Assembly (NCBI GenBank): GCA_002454975.1
Contig: DKJZ01000106.1
Coordinates: 1-36,105 of the forward strand
Reading direction: 5' to 3'
Origin: Hylemonella sp. UBA6679
GTDB lineage: Bacteria; Pseudomonadota; Gammaproteobacteria; Burkholderiales; Burkholderiaceae_C
Length of the DNA: 36,105 nucleotides
Position numbers and translations under genes: made by a program. The notes below the pieces were generated by a model. The model was not told the DNA's origin. It did no database searches and saw only the letters and a list, made by a program, of their open reading frames with translations. Shown here piece by piece: positions 33,657 through 36,105 of the stretch (positions within the stretch are counted from its first letter, which is position 1; each line of letters opens with the position of its first letter).

Positions 33657-36105
33657 CTAAGCTGCTGAGGTGTGCGGCGTGGCCAGCAGCTTGTTGAGCA
33701 AACGCAAGGCCGAGGGGAAGTCAAAGCCTTCGACCAACTGCCCCAACTCAGCAATGGTGGCGGCCTGCCAATCGGCGCTGAGCAAGGGCTTGAGTTGGCG
33801 CCAAAGTTCTTCGGCCTCGGGGTCGTCTTCGGCAAGCAAATCGCGTAAACGCTGGGTGAGGTCGTCGCGCAACACCGGCGCCTTGTGGCTCACTGTCGGC
33901 TTAGGCGCGGGGTTGAGTTCGTGGATGTGCGTGAGCACGGCTGCCATGGCTTGCTGTAACTCTGGCACCAGCTCTTTGAGCTGGGCATGCCACTGCGGGT
34001 CACGCGAGGCTGCCTCCACCTGGCCGGCCAAACCAAACAGCAGGCTCGCCCCCAAACTGCCGGCAATGCCTTTGAGCGCGTGCGCAATTTGCGCCACCGC
34101 CTCCACGTTGCCTTGGTCCCAAGCCGTGTGGATCAAGTCAGCGTCTTTGGCATGGAGCTCACTGAACTTGGCCAACATGCGGTCGTAGTTGTGTTCATCG
34201 CCCGCGAAATACTTCAGACCCACAGCGCGGCTGATGGCTGGCGCTGCGTCGGTGTCCGAGGGCGTCAGGGTGTCGTTGGCCACGCCCGGCTGCAAGGCAG
34301 CAGGCAACCAGCGTGCCAATGCGGCATACAGAAAATAAGGGTCGACCGGCTTGGTGATGTGGTCGTTCATGCCAGCTTCGGCGCAACGCTTGCGGTCTTC
34401 TTCGAAAGCGTTGGCGGTCATGGCCAAAATGGGCACACTCGCGCCCAACGGCAAGGTGCGGATGATGCGGGTGGCGCTCACGCCGTCCATCACGGGCATT
34501 TGCATATCCATCAAGATCAGGTCGTAAGCGGTGTGTTTGACGCGCTCGACCGCCTGCTCACCGTTATCGGCAATCTCCACCGTCATGCCCTTGTGCCTGA
34601 GCAACTGCGCGGCCACCTCTTGGTTGATCTCGTTGTCTTCCACCAGCAGCACATGCGCTGTCGAAGACACCAAACCGGTACGCTCGTTGCTCGCGCTGGC
34701 CGACTGCTCGTTGCCCATTTGCACCTCGAGCTCAAGCCAGAAGGTGCTGCCCTGCCCCACCTGGCTGCTCACGCCCACATCACCGCCCATCAGGTGGGCC
34801 AGGCGACGGCAAATGGCCAGGCCCAGGCCCGTGCCGCCGTATTTGCGGGTGGTGGAAGACTCGGCTTGCTCAAAAGGAATGAAGACCCGCGCAATTTGCT
34901 CGGGCGTCATGCCTATGCCGGGGTCTTGCACCTCAAAGCGCAAGCGCACGGCTTGCTCATGCTTGCTCAGCATGTGCGCGCTCAGGTTCACTGTGCCTTG
35001 GTCTGTGAACTTGATGGCATTGCTTAAAAAATTGATCAACACTTGGCCGATGCGCAAGGGGTCGCCCAAGAGCGGCAAGGTCTTGAGCTCGGCACTCAGG
35101 GCCAAGGTCAGGCCCAGGCGTTTGCTTTCAGCGCGCTCAGCCATCATGCTGCGCACCTGATCGGTCAAGGCGCCGACGGTGAAGTTGGCCTGGTCAAGCT
35201 GAAAATGCCCAGACTCAATTTTGGAGAGGTCAAGGATGTCGTTGAGGATGCCCAACAGGTGCTTGGCCGAGGCGGTGATCTTGCTGAGTTTGTCGGTGTA
35301 GCGCACATCGGTGATCTGCAACTGCAGCAGGTGCGCCAGACCCAAAATCGCGTTCATGGGCGTGCGAATTTCATGGCTCATGTTGGCCAAGAAAGTCGTC
35401 TTTGAGGCGTTGGCCAGCTCGGCCATGTTTTTCGCCGCCACCAGCTCTCTGGTGCGTGAACTGACCTGGCTCTCAAGCTCCAGGCGGTAGTTTTCCATCA
35501 AGGCCTCGGTGCTCTTGCGCTGCGTGATGTCGCGCGCAATTTTCGAGGCCATGACCACCTTGCCCTGCGCGCTTCGTACTGGAGAAATACTCACCGACAC
35601 ATGGATGGGCGTGCCGTCTTTGCGCAAACGCACGGTTTCAAAATGGTCAACTTTGTCACCACCAGAAATTTTCTCGAGGATCAAAGGCTCTTCTTGGAGC
35701 CGATCAGCCGGGAAAATTTTCGCCATGGGCTGACCGATCATTTCATCGGGGGTGTAGCCAAAAATACGCTGGGCGCCCTGGTTCCAACTCGTCACGATGC
35801 CGTCGAGCGATTTGCTGATGATGGCGTCGTCGGATGACTCGATGATGGCTTCAAAAAACTGCGCGTTTTCTACCAAGCGCTGTTTTTCCTGCTGCTCGGC
35901 CAGGCGTTGTTCAGCACTGATGCGCTCGCCACTGAGGTCGCGCCAAGTGGTGATGAAAACCGTGCGCCCGTCGAGCTCTTGGCGAGACAGCAAGACTTCG
36001 AGCAAAAATTCGTCGCGGTGGGGAGAAAACGTGCGCCAGGTGAATTGGTGGCTGCCGTGGTCGTGGGCCAGCTGCACCATCTCCTGAACCTTGACCAGCG
36101 AGGGC
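33657..36105 (-). CDS. hybrid sensor histidine kinase: PAS, kinase, receiver, HPt (partial, N-terminus outside window)
   Basis: The open frame runs off the right edge, and the visible part begins inside a PAS-like domain (HQFTWRTFSPHRDEFLLEV), so the gene starts outside the window. A second PAS domain follows (IIESSDDAIISKSLDGIV), then a coiled segment, then the kinase core. The H-box is NMSHEIRTPMNAILG, with the histidine codon at 35373-35375; N-box LINFLSNAIKF, G1 DPGIGM and GTGLGLAICRR are also present. Next is a receiver with phospho-acceptor Asp (LMDMQMPVMDG, codon 34506-34508), and an HPt domain with histidine in AHALKGIAGSLG (codon 34080-34082). About 80 further residues at the C-terminus have no assigned domain. 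A full BarA/ArcB-like phosphorelay; the response regulator it serves is not evident. Confidence 0.93.
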   Translation of the reverse strand, partial: PSLVKVQEMVQLAHDHGSHQFTWRTFSPHRDEFLLEVLLSRQELDGRTVFITTWRDLSGERISAEQRLAEQQEKQRLVENAQFFEAIIESSDDAIISKSLDGIVTSWNQGAQRIFGYTPDEMIGQPMAKIFPADRLQEEPLILEKISGGDKVDHFETVRLRKDGTPIHVSVSISPVRSAQGKVVMASKIARDITQRKSTEALMENYRLELESQVSSRTRELVAAKNMAELANASKTTFLANMSHEIRTPMNAILGLAHLLQLQITDVRYTDKLSKITASAKHLLGILNDILDLSKIESGHFQLDQANFTVGALTDQVRSMMAERAESKRLGLTLALSAELKTLPLLGDPLRIGQVLINFLSNAIKFTDQGTVNLSAHMLSKHEQAVRLRFEVQDPGIGMTPEQIARVFIPFEQAESSTTRKYGGTGLGLAICRRLAHLMGGDVGVSSQVGQGSTFWLELEVQMGNEQSASASNERTGLVSSTAHVLLVEDNEINQEVAAQLLRHKGMTVEIADNGEQAVERVKHTAYDLILMDMQMPVMDGVSATRIIRTLPLGASVPILAMTANAFEEDRKRCAEAGMNDHITKPVDPYFLYAALARWLPAALQPGVANDTLTPSDTDAAPAISRAVGLKYFAGDEHNYDRMLAKFSELHAKDADLIHTAWDQGNVEAVAQIAHALKGIAGSLGASLLFGLAGQVEAASRDPQWHAQLKELVPELQQAMAAVLTHIHELNPAPKPTVSHKAPVLRDDLTQRLRDLLAEDDPEAEELWRQLKPLLSADWQAATIAELGQLVEGFDFPSALRLLNKLLATPHTSAA

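Overview
The window is a dense, GC-rich stretch of bacterial chromosome with almost no spacer DNA. Gene content, the smc-zipA-ligA order, the IclR-type PobR and the type of short repeats point to a betaproteobacterium of the Comamonadaceae (Rhodoferax/Limnohabitans-like). This is inferred from sequence character alone; the genus is not established. No rRNA, tRNA, CRISPR array, insertion sequence or prophage was seen.

Layout. Positions 1-1943 (minus) hold the N-terminal half of purL, running off the left edge. 2073-5493 (plus) holds map and glnD. 5497-12756 (minus) is a compact operon read smc, zipA, ligA, def (chromosome organisation, division, DNA ligation, deformylation). 12830-13078 (plus) holds a structured leader and a 47-residue four-cysteine protein. 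13102-19321 (plus) is a tight operon dapC, dapD, dapE, prmB, yheS, covering the succinylase branch of lysine/diaminopimelate synthesis, ribosomal protein methylation and an ABC-F ATPase. 19338-21126 (minus) holds pobR followed by a DnaQ-like exonuclease gene. 21238-22455 (plus) is pobA, divergent from pobR across an operator made of three half-sites.

Positions 22562-28148 form the most unusual part, a signalling block of two operons meeting at a perfect 34-bp palindromic terminator. On the plus strand are a degenerate kinase-like protein lacking the phospho-accepting histidine, a receiver-only response regulator, and a membrane kinase with three PAS-like regions. On the minus strand are a soluble PAS kinase and a response regulator with a MerR/excisionase-type DNA-binding domain in front of its receiver. 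The two intact kinases have strongly similar histidine domains, so the block may be one cross-connected phosphorelay.

The right part carries a short CaiB/BaiF-type CoA-transferase, ygiQ (radical SAM), a two-gene chromate transporter with a Rossmann/DUF2520 gene, and the C-terminal part of a large PAS-kinase-receiver-HPt hybrid that runs off the right edge.

Two themes cut across the genes. First, short palindromic or GC-rich repeat-like segments lie in frame inside purL (twice), dapE and ygiQ. Second, map, dapC and chrA each have a GGGATAAT element 6-7 nt before the start codon, as expected for leaderless transcripts.
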